Numbered from the stretch's first letter, positions 1 to 7,168 are shown. The stretch: 13,432 nucleotides of DNA from Clostridiales bacterium (GCA_003451915.1 DMJC01000044.1:1-13432); one strand, 5' to 3'. The notes: generated from the sequence alone by a model not told the origin. A program made the numbers and translations.

Positions 1-1
1 A

Positions 2-394
2 CTTTTCGGCGGCGGCATGGCTGAACTAAACCTCGAAAATGAACAGGATGTTTTAACCTGCGGTATTGAAATTCGGGCGCAGCCTCCGGGCAAGAAACTG
101 CAAAATCTGATGCTGCTGTCTGGCGGCGAACGCTGCCTTACTGCTATAGCTTTGCTTTTTGCTATTCTCAAGCTGAGGCCGACACCGTTCTGCGTACTTG
201 ACGAAGTTGAGGCGGCTCTTGATGATGCCAATGTCAGCCGCTTTACAGAATACATCCGTAGATATGCTGAAGATGCCCAGTTCATTCTGGTCACCCATCG
301 CAAAGGCACAATGGAAGCAGCTGACCGGCTTTACGGAGTTACAATGCAAGAGAGGGGCATTTCCCGGATCCTGTCGATGCAGTTATCTGAATGA
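2..394 (+). CDS. smc: Chromosome partition protein SMC, C-terminal ABC head (5' end outside window)
   Basis: This is the last ~130 residues of an SMC ATPase, which with ScpA/ScpB compacts and segregates the chromosome. The frame is open from base 2 and enters at LFGGGMAEL, the conserved lead-in to the C-terminal head. The ABC signature LSGGER lies at about 116-133 and is followed by CLTAIALLFAIL. Walker B is FCVLDEVEAALDDANV near 188-235, with the catalytic Glu after the Asp, followed by the D-loop. A switch His is present in ILVTHRKGTMEAAD. The N-terminal head, coiled coils and hinge lie upstream of the window, so the ATG at 17 is internal and not a start. The gene ends 10 bp before ftsY, as in many Firmicutes. 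One small oddity is Cys after LSGGER, where Ala is usual. The assignment is very secure. Confidence 0.96.
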   Translation, partial: LFGGGMAELNLENEQDVLTCGIEIRAQPPGKKLQNLMLLSGGERCLTAIALLFAILKLRPTPFCVLDEVEAALDDANVSRFTEYIRRYAEDAQFILVTHRKGTMEAADRLYGVTMQERGISRILSMQLSE

Positions 395-404
395 GAGGTA
401 TTTC

Positions 405-1319
405 ATGGGATTATTTGAATCATTTAAAAAGGGCTTAAAGAAAACACGGGATTTTGTTTCAGACGGCTTTAACAGAATCGCAGCATCGATTGGGTTCTTC
501 GACGAAGACATGCTAGACGATCTGGAAGCCTTACTTGTGCAGGCTGATGTCGGTGCGGCAGCGGCTGGTAAAATCATGAGCCGGATACGGGCTGACATTA
601 AAACCAGCGGTGACTCGTCACGGGCTGCTGTACTTCAGACATTGGAAAACTGCATGCTGGAAATTCTCGGTGAACCAGGACGTCTGACGATCAAACCAGG
701 CTGTCTCAATATTATCCTGATGGTTGGCGTCAATGGCACCGGAAAGACGACAACTGCCGGAAAACTCTGTGCACGATTTAAAGCTGATGGCCATAAGATC
801 ATCTTGGGTGCTGCCGATACCTTTCGCGCTGCAGCCATCGAACAGCTGACCCACTGGGGGGATCGAACACAAACGCCTGTTATTGCGCACCAGGAAGGAT
901 CGGATCCGGCAGCTGTCGTTTTTGATGCCATTCATGCGGCTAGAGCCCGCAAAGCGGATGTCCTGATCCTGGATACTGCCGGACGTCTGCATAACAAACA
1001 GAACCTCATGGATGAACTGGGCAAAATCCGTCGCATCATTCAGCGTGAAGCTCAAGACGCCGTGTGTGAGACCCTGTTGGTGATCGATGCGACGACCGGG
1101 CAGAATGCTGTCAACCAGGCTAAAGTTTTCCGCGAAGTCAGTGAAGTAACCGGTATTGCCATTACCAAGCTTGACGGTAATGCCAAAGGCGGTGTAGCCA
1201 TTGCTGTTGCCCACGAAACCGGCACGCCGATCATTTTGGCTGGTTTGGGGGAAGGCCTGCAGGATCTGATGGATTTTGATCCTGCCTCGTTCGTCAAATC
1301 ATTGCTCCCTGAGAAATAA
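405..1319 (+). CDS. ftsY: Signal recognition particle receptor FtsY (SRP GTPase)
   Basis: FtsY is the membrane-associated receptor GTPase that docks SRP-ribosome complexes onto the translocon. The 304-residue protein has the N domain (about 1-95) followed by the G domain. G1 is GVNGTGKTTTAGK (108-120), the DTFRAAA element is at 138-144, G3 is DTAGR (190-194), G4 is TKLDGNAKGG (254-263) and the closing GLGEGLQDL is at 280-288. There is no long acidic A domain; the protein opens with MGLFESFKKGLKKTR, a short basic amphipathic membrane-binding helix common in Gram-positive FtsY. The ATG at 405 was chosen because GAGAGG lies at 393-398, six bases upstream, and because the family N-terminus begins here. 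Longer readings in the same frame run back into smc. It is probably co-transcribed with smc. Confidence 0.96.
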   Translation: MGLFESFKKGLKKTRDFVSDGFNRIAASIGFFDEDMLDDLEALLVQADVGAAAAGKIMSRIRADIKTSGDSSRAAVLQTLENCMLEILGEPGRLTIKPGCLNIILMVGVNGTGKTTTAGKLCARFKADGHKIILGAADTFRAAAIEQLTHWGDRTQTPVIAHQEGSDPAAVVFDAIHAARARKADVLILDTAGRLHNKQNLMDELGKIRRIIQREAQDAVCETLLVIDATTGQNAVNQAKVFREVSEVTGIAITKLDGNAKGGVAIAVAHETGTPIILAGLGEGLQDLMDFDPASFVKSLLPEK

Positions 1320-1333
1320 CTGAGTGAAAAACA

Positions 1334-1359
1334 ATTTTACCGTTGGTGTAAAGTAAAAT
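1334..1359. promoter_or_regulatory. AT-rich inverted repeat between ftsY and ylxM
   Basis: ATTTTAC (1334-1340) and GTAAAAT (1353-1359) are perfect 7-bp inverted arms with a 12-bp spacer. A second GTAAA at 1348-1352 could pair with TTTAC as an alternative. There is no T-run after it, so a terminator is unlikely. It ends 4 bp upstream of the -35 box of the ylxM promoter, a possible place for a regulator, but its low GC content also allows chance. Confidence 0.25.
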
Positions 1360-1362
1360 GAC

Positions 1363-1391
1363 TTGACAGAGTTGCGAGAATAGGTTATTCT
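1363..1391 (+). promoter_or_regulatory. Sigma-A-type promoter for ylxM-ffh
   Basis: A perfect TTGACA -35 (1363-1368) is followed by exactly 17 bp and TATTCT (1386-1391; four of six match TATAAT). The predicted start, about 7 bp after the -10, falls on or next to the A of the ylxM ATG at 1398. It is the best promoter seen in the window and would separate ylxM-ffh and following genes from smc-ftsY. Confidence 0.7.
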
Positions 1392-1397
1392 TCCCAT

Positions 1398-1742
1398 ATG
1401 CGCGACAACGACCTGCAAAACCTATCTCGCACGGATATCTGCCTCTGGCTGGATTTTTACGGCGAGCTGCTGACGAATCACACACGTGATGTTCTCGAAC
1501 TGCATTTTAGTGAGGACATGTCACTTTCGGAGATTGCTGAGAATCTCGGCATCACCCGACAGGCTGTTCATGACCGGATACGGCAGGGAACCGGCAGCCT
1601 GATGGGTTTTGAGGATAAACTGGGATTGGCTGCAAGGTTTAAAACTCAGAAAGTCTTTCTGGCCGAAGCTTTACAGGCGCTTGACAACGGAGAAATGACG
1701 ATAGTCCGTGAAAAGCTGCAACAGTTGAACGCGAACTTGTGA
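1398..1742 (+). CDS. ylxM: YlxM/p13-like helix-turn-helix protein, SRP-associated
   Basis: This 114-residue protein of the UPF0122 (YlxM) family is encoded directly upstream of ffh, its classic place in Firmicutes. It resembles a sigma-70 region 4 helix-turn-helix: LSEIAENLGITRQAVHDRIR (about 43-62). Before it come the family's LDFYGELLT (18-26) and a helix ending LELHFSEDMS. Family members are linked to SRP; in streptococci YlxM was reported to interact with SRP components and modulate their GTPase activity. The exact role here is inferred from family and position. The ATG at 1398 is the only start that keeps the conserved N-terminus. It has no ribosome binding site at normal spacing (only AGGT, 12 bases away) and sits at the predicted transcription start, so a leaderless mRNA is likely. 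The TGA is 12 bp before the ffh ATG. Confidence 0.9.
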   Translation: MRDNDLQNLSRTDICLWLDFYGELLTNHTRDVLELHFSEDMSLSEIAENLGITRQAVHDRIRQGTGSLMGFEDKLGLAARFKTQKVFLAEALQALDNGEMTIVREKLQQLNANL

Positions 1743-1754
1743 TGGAGGAAACAC

Positions 1755-3104
1755 ATGCCCATTTTTGATGGTCTTTCAGGTAAATTATCGGCGGTTGTTG
1801 CCAGAATGCGTGGCAAGACCCGGGAGACCGAGCAGGATATCAAGGACATGATGCGTGAGATTCGCTTGGCGCTTCTCGAAGCTGATGTGAATTATCAGGT
1901 GGTCAAAGATCTCGTCAGCGAGATTTCCGAGAAATGCAAGGGCAGCGAGGTCATGCAAAGCCTGACACCCGGCCAGCAGATCGTCAAAATTGTCAATGAA
2001 TCTTTGATTGATATCCTCGGCAAGACCGCCAGCAAGCTTGCGGTATCACCAACCGGCTTTACCGTCATCATGCTTTACGGCCTGCAAGGCGCCGGTAAAA
2101 CAACCACGGCTGCAAAGCTTGCCCTGATGCTCAAGAAAAAAGGCAAAAAGCCCATGCTGACCTCGGTTGACGTCCATCGTCCCGCTGCTGCCCGGCAATT
2201 GGAAATACTCGCTAAACAAGCCGGTGTCCAATGCTTTATTCAGCCGGAAGAACCGCAGGCCGTTAAAATTGCAGCCCAGGCCATCGACCGTGCGCGCTAT
2301 ATGCTGTGTGACACCCTGATTGTCGATACAGCCGGCCGCATGACTATTGACACCGAAATGATGGACGAATTGAAGGCTGTCGCCAAGGTTGTCAACCCAA
2401 TCGAAAAACTGTTGATCGTCGATGCGATGATCGGTCAGGAAGCTGTTAATGTAGCCCTGAGCTTCGACCGTGAGATTGGGTTAGATGGCTTTATCATGAC
2501 CAAACTTGATGGCGATGCCCGCGGTGGTGCAGCTTTATCCATCCGCCGCATGACCGGCAAACCGATCAAGCTGATGTGTGTCGGTGAAAAGATTGAAGAT
2601 ATCGAAGAGTTTTATCCCGACCGGCTGGCTTCACGCATCTTGGGCATGGGTGATGTCCTTACGCTGATCGAAAAAGCCACAGCCTCCCTTGATGAGAAAA
2701 AGGCGTTGGAATCATTGGAAAAACTGCGTAAAAACCAGTTTACCCTTGAGGATATGCTTGATCAATTTGCTCAAGTCAAGAAGATGGGTTCAATTAAAGA
2801 TGTCATGGATAAATTGCCAGGCATGGGCAATCGAAAGCTGGACGCCAGTCAGGTCGATGAACGCGCGATTGACCGTAATGTTGCGATCATCCAGTCAATG
2901 ACTCTCAAAGAACGCCGGAATCATAACCTATTGAATGCCAATCGCCGCAAACGGATCGCAGCAGGTTCAGGAACAACGGTCCAGGATGTCAACCGGTTGA
3001 TCAAACAGTTTGAAGAAACACAGAAAATGATGAAACAATTCAGTGGAATGTCCAGGAAGATGGGCAAGGGCTTGGGCTTTGGCCGAGGCGGCTTTCCTTT
3101 CTGA
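1755..3104 (+). CDS. ffh: Signal recognition particle protein Ffh (SRP54 GTPase)
   Basis: Ffh binds 4.5S/6S RNA and signal peptides emerging from the ribosome and, with FtsY, delivers them to the membrane. The 449 residues are a normal length. The N domain spans about 1-98. The G domain has GLQGAGKTTTAAK (109-121), DVHRPAA (139-145; Tyr is usual in place of His), DTAGR (191-195) and TKLDGDARGG (249-258). The methionine-rich M domain runs from about 325, with a Met- and Gly-rich tail ending GRGGFPF. The RNA-binding stretch SMTLKERRNHNLLNANRRKR (381-400), then IAAGSG, is recognisable. It has Asn where the usual Ser-Arg pair has Ser, and it lacks the usual Pro after the ER. GGAGGA at 1744-1749 is an ideal ribosome binding site. 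It is probably transcribed with ylxM. Confidence 0.97.
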   Translation: MPIFDGLSGKLSAVVARMRGKTRETEQDIKDMMREIRLALLEADVNYQVVKDLVSEISEKCKGSEVMQSLTPGQQIVKIVNESLIDILGKTASKLAVSPTGFTVIMLYGLQGAGKTTTAAKLALMLKKKGKKPMLTSVDVHRPAAARQLEILAKQAGVQCFIQPEEPQAVKIAAQAIDRARYMLCDTLIVDTAGRMTIDTEMMDELKAVAKVVNPIEKLLIVDAMIGQEAVNVALSFDREIGLDGFIMTKLDGDARGGAALSIRRMTGKPIKLMCVGEKIEDIEEFYPDRLASRILGMGDVLTLIEKATASLDEKKALESLEKLRKNQFTLEDMLDQFAQVKKMGSIKDVMDKLPGMGNRKLDASQVDERAIDRNVAIIQSMTLKERRNHNLLNANRRKRIAAGSGTTVQDVNRLIKQFEETQKMMKQFSGMSRKMGKGLGFGRGGFPF

Positions 3105-3141
3105 CAGTAAATAAATTAACGAATATTTGGAGGAAACAAAC

Positions 3142-3387
3142 ATGGCAGTTAAAATCAGACTCAAAAGAATCGGTGCAAAAAAAACTCCCTTTTACCGCGT
3201 GGTCGTCGCCGACTCTCGTTATCCGCGCGATGGACGCTTCATCGAGGAAATCGGCACTTACAATCCGCTGACCGATCCGGCTGAAGTAAAAATCGATCTT
3301 GAAGCCGCCCGTAAGTGGATGGCTAATGGTGCTCAGCCAACTGACACGGTCCGTTCTCTGCTCAAGAAATCGGGTGTTATTGAGTGA
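3142..3387 (+). CDS. rpsP: Small ribosomal subunit protein bS16
   Basis: bS16 is an 81-residue structural protein of the 30S subunit. The start [20 protein letters not shown] is typical, and the conserved [20 protein letters not shown] and the tail with [10 protein letters not shown] are all present. GGAGGA at 3129-3134 lies seven bases before the ATG at 3142, which decides the start. A TTG at 3127 in the same frame overlaps that ribosome binding site and is rejected. The TGA overlaps the GTG start of khpA by 4 bp (GTGA), suggesting translational coupling. The 37-bp gap after ffh has no convincing promoter or terminator. Confidence 0.97.
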   Translation: MAVKIRLKRIGAKKTPFYRVVVADSRYPRDGRFIEEIGTYNPLTDPAEVKIDLEAARKWMANGAQPTDTVRSLLKKSGVIE

Positions 3388-3632
3388 GCCGGGAAGACAC
3401 GGCCTTGAAAGATCTGCTGATGACAGTTGTCCGGCCGCTGGTCAGTGATCCGGCATCCGTGACGATCAACCAGGTCGATCAAGGCCATACGATTGTTCTT
3501 GAACTTAAAGTCGCTCCAGATGACATGGGCAAGATTATCGGCAAACAAGGCCGCCGTGCCCAGGCCATCCGCGCCATCGTTAAAGCCCGTGCCACACGGC
3601 AGGGAAAACGTGTCGTTGTCGACATCATTTAG
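3384..3632 (+). CDS. khpA: KH-domain RNA-binding protein KhpA
   Basis: This 82-residue, single KH-domain protein (YlqC/KhpA) partners KhpB in RNA binding; in pneumococcus the pair affects cell elongation and division. The KH GxxG loop is GKQG (53-56) within [10 protein letters not shown], followed by the helix [12 protein letters not shown] and the strand KRVVVDII. The start is a GTG that overlaps the rpsP stop, and no strong ribosome binding site precedes it, so it probably depends on coupling to rpsP translation. It lies between rpsP and rimM as usual; the ylqD gene found here in bacilli is absent. The stop is followed after 2 bp by the rimM ATG. Confidence 0.93.
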   Translation: MSREDTALKDLLMTVVRPLVSDPASVTINQVDQGHTIVLELKVAPDDMGKIIGKQGRRAQAIRAIVKARATRQGKRVVVDII

Positions 3633-3634
3633 CG

Positions 3635-4183
3635 ATGAACAAGCCATTGCGGCCAATTTTAATCATTGGCAAGATCGGTCGGGCACACGGTCTGCAGGGT
3701 GAAGTCCGGATTCAGTCGATGACGAGTGATCCCGACCGTTTTTACGAACTGTCAGACTGCTTGCTCTTATCACCCGATGAAAAGACCTCAAGAGATGCCC
3801 GTTGTGAAAGTGCCAGAGTCACCCCAGAGCAGGTTTTGATCAAACTGCGCGGTATAGATACCCGTGAAACGGCTGAAACCTTAAATGGCTGGCTGCTGGC
3901 TGTACACCGCGAAAACGCGGTATCTTTGCCTGCAAATACCTGGTTTATCTGCGATCTTCTGGGTTGTAGTGTTTATGATGAACAGCGAGGCTTTTTAGGG
4001 GAGCTGGCTGATATCTTGCAGAATGCAGCACAGGACGTTTATGTTGTCAGGATGCCCGGACAGCAGGATTTATTGTTTCCGGCCTTGAAAATCATCATCA
4101 AGCAAGTTGATCTCAAAGAGCGCCGGATTGATGTGCAGTTACCTGATGGCTTGTATGGGGTATACCGCGGAGATAATACCTGA
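3635..4183 (+). CDS. rimM: Ribosome maturation factor RimM
   Basis: RimM binds bS19 and helps 16S rRNA processing and maturation of the 30S head. The 182-residue protein has the RimM N-terminal beta barrel with GKIGRAHGLQGEVRIQ (12-27) and a DPDRF motif (32-36). A PRC-barrel follows from about residue 99 (LPANTWFICDLLGCSVYDEQ), with DVYVVR and LFPALKIIIKQVD. The family ending LPDGLYG is followed by a short tail, VYRGDNT. The start is 2 bp after khpA without a strong ribosome binding site of its own. The stop is 1 bp before the trmD ATG. Confidence 0.93.
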   Translation: MNKPLRPILIIGKIGRAHGLQGEVRIQSMTSDPDRFYELSDCLLLSPDEKTSRDARCESARVTPEQVLIKLRGIDTRETAETLNGWLLAVHRENAVSLPANTWFICDLLGCSVYDEQRGFLGELADILQNAAQDVYVVRMPGQQDLLFPALKIIIKQVDLKERRIDVQLPDGLYGVYRGDNT

Positions 4184-4184
4184 G

Positions 4185-4922
4185 ATGCGTATTTCAGTCC
4201 TGACATTATTTCCTGAGATAATCCGCCAGACGGTCGACAGCAGTATTACGGGGCGGGCACTGCAAAACGGTCTTTTTGAATTGGAAACAATCCAGATCCG
4301 TGATTTTGCGGTCAATCGATATGGCAAAGTTGACGATTACTGTTTCGGTGGAGGCACAGGCATGCTGATGATGGCAGAGCCTGTATGGCAAGCCCATCAA
4401 ACCGCTAGCCAATTTACTGCAGATCGTCGCAGGACAATTTACCTTTCGCCTCGCGGCCAGGTCTTCAACCAGGCCAAAGCTGCAGAGCTTGCGGAATATG
4501 ATCACCTGATTCTGCTTTGTGGCCATTACGAAGGAATTGATCAACGCGTGCTTGATCGTGTCGTTGATGAAGAACTTTCTATCGGCGATTATGTCCTGAC
4601 CGGGGGTGAATTGGCAGCTTGCGTGGTCATCGACGCCATGCTGCGGATGGTTCACGGTGTCTTGCCCAATGAAGAAGCTTTCAGTAAGGAATCACACATG
4701 GAAGGTCTTCTCGAATATCCCCAGTACACTAGACCGGCTGAATGGCAAGGTCAATCTGTTCCCCCTGTTCTGTTATCGGGTCATCAGGCGAACATTGAAA
4801 AATGGCAGCGGCTGGCCTCGCTCAAGATGACCTTGCAGGAAAGGCCGGACTTGTTTGCAAAACTTAAATTGACTGAGCAAGAATGGCAGGAACTTATTCA
4901 AATAATGAAGGGTGAAGGATGA
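4185..4922 (+). CDS. trmD: tRNA (guanine-37-N1)-methyltransferase TrmD
   Basis: TrmD methylates G37 of tRNAs that read CNN codons, using S-adenosylmethionine in its trefoil knot, and so prevents +1 frameshifting. The 245-residue protein is complete: FGGGTGMLMM (54-63), YLSPRGQ (86-92), LCGHYEGIDQRV (111-122), SIGDYVLTGGELAA (132-145), LLEYPQYTRP (175-184) and VLLSGHQANIEKW (195-207). The residue aligning with the general-base Asp169 of Haemophilus TrmD appears to be Glu169 (in KESHMEG). The start at 4185 begins with the family's MRISVLTLFPE; upstream ATGs in this frame lie inside rimM. The last residues, MKGEG, and the stop are encoded inside the heptamer repeat that starts at 4906. The rplS gene that usually follows is absent. 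Confidence 0.96.
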   Translation: MRISVLTLFPEIIRQTVDSSITGRALQNGLFELETIQIRDFAVNRYGKVDDYCFGGGTGMLMMAEPVWQAHQTASQFTADRRRTIYLSPRGQVFNQAKAAELAEYDHLILLCGHYEGIDQRVLDRVVDEELSIGDYVLTGGELAACVVIDAMLRMVHGVLPNEEAFSKESHMEGLLEYPQYTRPAEWQGQSVPPVLLSGHQANIEKWQRLASLKMTLQERPDLFAKLKLTEQEWQELIQIMKGEG

Positions 4923-5008
4923 AGAATGAAGGATGATGAATTTCGCTCCGCGAGTTAATCGCCTACGACGCCATTCTTCATCCTTCATTCTTCATCCTTC
5001 ACCCTTCA
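4906..5008. repeat. 31-bp perfect inverted repeat made of 7-bp units
   Basis: The left arm (4906-4936) and right arm (4978-5008) are perfect reverse complements over 31 bp. They are separated by a 41-bp core, and after one T-T mismatch four more pairs form (4938-4941 with 4973-4976). The left arm is four tandem heptamers of the form TGAARRR plus a partial fifth. The core is more GC-rich and contains a small hairpin (GCGA at 4950-4953 with TCGC at 4959-4962). The element sits between converging trmD and a permease gene, where a shared terminator is expected. There is no clear T-run, so its terminator role is uncertain. It may be a small non-autonomous repeat element. Confidence 0.85.
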
Positions 5009-5036
5009 CCTTTCACCCTTCACCTTTCACTTTTCA
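4974..5036. repeat. Tandem heptamer array, nine YYYTTCA units
   Basis: Nine consecutive 7-bp units fit YYYTTCA without a gap: TTCTTCA, TCCTTCA, TTCTTCA, TCCTTCA, CCCTTCA, CCTTTCA, CCCTTCA, CCTTTCA, CTTTTCA. The first five overlap the right arm of the inverted repeat; the last four have no partner on the left. The array stops 6 bp before the stop codon of the permease gene on the - strand. It resembles the short tandemly repeated heptamers known from cyanobacteria; that comparison is by form only. Confidence 0.85.
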
Positions 5037-5042
5037 CTATTA

Positions 5043-6044
5043 TTATCTGCTTCCCTTATCATACGGGATGCCTTCTGCCTTCGGCGCCCGGGACTTTTTG
5101 GAGGTGAAGATCAGCAGGATCATGGTGACGACATAAGGCAGCATCTGATAGATGTACTGGGAGCTTTTAATGTTGGAAAAGCTCGGCAGGAAGGGGATGC
5201 TGCTGCTGTAATTGCCGATGACCCGGAAGAGGGCGAAGAAGAGGGCGGCGCCAAAGATGCGGATAGGATTCCAGTTGCCGAAGATCATGACGGCCAAAGC
5301 GAAGAAACCGTAGCCGGCGACCGATGATTCGAAGCCTGATCCGGCGGCAATGGTGAAGGCCAGGCCACCGATACCGCCAAGCAGGCCGGAGATGGCCACG
5401 CCAGTGTAACGATAACGGTAGACATTGATGCCGACTGAGTCAGCGGCCTGGGGATGTTCGCCACAAGAGCGCAACCGGAGGCCGAAACGAGTTTTGTAGA
5501 TGACAAAGATGGTCAGCACAAGCAGCAGGAGTACGATGGGTGTGGTTAAAAAGAAGTAATTAAAGATGATCCGGCCCAGAAAACCGGTAGCTGCACCGGG
5601 GTCCATTCCCAAAGAAACCGGTGTGATACGGATCCAGGTCGGAATGTAGATGGTGGTCTGTCCCTGACCTTGGATGGCCCAGGTCAGCACGATGGCGAAG
5701 GCTGGTGCAAACATATTGAGCGCAGTACCGCCGATGGTCTGGTCGGCTTTAAGGCTGACCGAGGCGAAAGCGAGCAGCAGGGCAAAGACTGTGCCGGATG
5801 CGGCTGCGATCAGGATGGCGAGGAACATGGCAAACAGTGGCCTTTCGTCACCCCAGTCTGAGAAGTCTACTGCCGAGAGAAACAGGCAGCTGGCCAGGGC
5901 ACCGATGATCATGATGCCTTCGAGGGCGATGTTGATGGTGCCGCTGCGTTCGCTGAACATGCCGCCGAGAGCGACAACCAGTAGGGGCATGGCAAAGATG
6001 ATGGTCGAGCTGATGATGTCAGCTAAAATATTCCAGCCAATCAT
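5043..6044 (-). CDS. Nucleoside ABC transporter permease, second subunit (NupQ/YufQ-like)
   Basis: This 333-residue, strongly hydrophobic inner-membrane protein of the BPD_transp_2 type is one of two permeases of a BmpA-type importer. Family marks are the early ERSGTINIALEG (32-43) and the cytoplasmic coupling-loop motif FGLRLRSCGEHPQAADSVGI (187-206). Multiple membrane segments and a short hydrophilic tail (EGIPYDKGSR) complete it. The ATG is preceded by AGGAGG (complement of 6052-6057) and overlaps the stop of the upstream permease by 4 bp (ATGA, 6041-6044), so the two are translated in step. The likely substrates are purine or other nucleosides, by family; the sequence does not fix specificity. 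Its 3' end nearly touches the heptamer array. Confidence 0.9.
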   Translation of the reverse strand: MIGWNILADIISSTIIFAMPLLVVALGGMFSERSGTINIALEGIMIIGALASCLFLSAVDFSDWGDERPLFAMFLAILIAAASGTVFALLLAFASVSLKADQTIGGTALNMFAPAFAIVLTWAIQGQGQTTIYIPTWIRITPVSLGMDPGAATGFLGRIIFNYFFLTTPIVLLLLVLTIFVIYKTRFGLRLRSCGEHPQAADSVGINVYRYRYTGVAISGLLGGIGGLAFTIAAGSGFESSVAGYGFFALAVMIFGNWNPIRIFGAALFFALFRVIGNYSSSIPFLPSFSNIKSSQYIYQMLPYVVTMILLIFTSKKSRAPKAEGIPYDKGSR

Positions 6045-7168
6045 GAGTTTGCCTCCTTGTCAGCCGCCGCCAGGCGGGCTTTTGATTTGCGGGAAAGCCA
6101 TTTAGCGATGTAGCCTTTGAAGAGCAGGGAAAAAGCACTCAGGTAGATAATGACAGAAACAATGATGTCGATTATTTCTGTGACAAATTCGGGCTGCATC
6201 GCGTCACCGCCAACCTGAATATAGGAAACGAAGAGTCCGCTGAAAATGATGCCGATGGGATGGGAGGTGGCCAGCAGGGCGACAGGAATGCCGTTGAAAC
6301 CCATGGCGGGCAGCACTTTTTCCAGTGTGTACTGGGCTGTTCCGCTGAGATAATAGAGGCCGCCGCCGAAACCGGACAGGGCGCCGGCAATGGTCATGGA
6401 GAGCACAATGTTGCGTTTGGCGTTGATACCAGCGTAGATGCTGGCATTGCGGTTGTAACCGCAGGCTTTGAGCTCAAAACCGAAGGTCGTCTTGTTGAGA
6501 ATGACATGGATCAGCAAAGCCATCAGGATCGCGAGGAAGATGCTGATATTCATAAACGGTGAACCGAATAACCGGTCGAGCCCCCAGGTGGGGATGATGG
6601 CCGTGGGATTGGCGGCGGCCAGATTAGCTGTGCGTTCGGCATTGGTGCCGCCGTAGTAATTATTGAGCATCGGCGGGATGTTAGCCAGCAGAAGGTTCAT
6701 CAGGAAAAGGCCGATCCAGTTGAACATGATCGAGGTGATGACCTCGTTGACATTGAAAAGTGACTTGAACAGGCCTGGCCAGAATCCCCAGAGCGCACCG
6801 CCGAGCACGGCAGCCAGCAGCGCGGCCCACCAGGGAAATTTAAAAATCATGGCGCTGTAAAGAGCAAAAAAGGATCCGATCAGGTATTGGCCGGTGGCAC
6901 CGATATTGAAGAGGCCGGTCTTGAAGGCAAAGCCGACGGACAAGCCGGTCAGGATCAGCGGGGCGGTTTGATAGAGAACCTTGGCAGCCTTTTCAATTGA
7001 TGTCAGACCGGTGAACAGGATCTGGCTGAAACCGTAGGGGGCATTGTAGGCATCGAAAAATAACAGGAGAATGAGGCCGGCGATCAGACCGATGCCGATC
7101 GAGGCCAGTGAGGCCAGCACGCTGGTGAAGCCTGGTTTCAGGCGAAGCTTTTGCCAGAATTGTTTCAT
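6041..7168 (-). CDS. Nucleoside ABC transporter permease, first subunit (NupP/YufP-like)
   Basis: This 375-residue membrane permease is homologous to the next gene and has the longer N-terminal part and periplasmic loop typical of the first permease in this system. Family marks are FKTGLFNIGATGQYLIGSF (82-100), the NEVITSIMFNWIG segment (141-153) and the coupling-loop motif FGFELKACGYNRNASIYAGI (229-248), then GFNGIPVALLA (290-300). The ATG at 7166-7168 overlaps the ATPase stop (ATGA). Its ribosome binding site AAGGAGG (complement of 7176-7182) lies inside the last codons of the ATPase gene. It forms the channel together with the 5043-6044 protein. Substrate is inferred from the family only. 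Confidence 0.91.
   Translation of the reverse strand: MKQFWQKLRLKPGFTSVLASLASIGIGLIAGLILLLFFDAYNAPYGFSQILFTGLTSIEKAAKVLYQTAPLILTGLSVGFAFKTGLFNIGATGQYLIGSFFALYSAMIFKFPWWAALLAAVLGGALWGFWPGLFKSLFNVNEVITSIMFNWIGLFLMNLLLANIPPMLNNYYGGTNAERTANLAAANPTAIIPTWGLDRLFGSPFMNISIFLAILMALLIHVILNKTTFGFELKACGYNRNASIYAGINAKRNIVLSMTIAGALSGFGGGLYYLSGTAQYTLEKVLPAMGFNGIPVALLATSHPIGIIFSGLFVSYIQVGGDAMQPEFVTEIIDIIVSVIIYLSAFSLLFKGYIAKWLSRKSKARLAAADKEANS

Noticed and set aside
618..1214. Long - strand open frame opposite ftsY
   Set aside because: It covers the SRP GTPase motifs on the other strand and has no supported start or family.
3101..3129. Promoter for rpsP from CTGACA at 3101-3106
   Set aside because: The matching -10 position (TATTTG) is poor and overlaps the ribosome binding site, so it cannot give a usable leader.
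4933..5136. Possible small + strand gene rich in HSSSF/HPSPFTF
   Set aside because: Its residues come from translating the TTCAYCC heptamers and then the reverse of a permease gene; there is no ribosome binding site and no family match.
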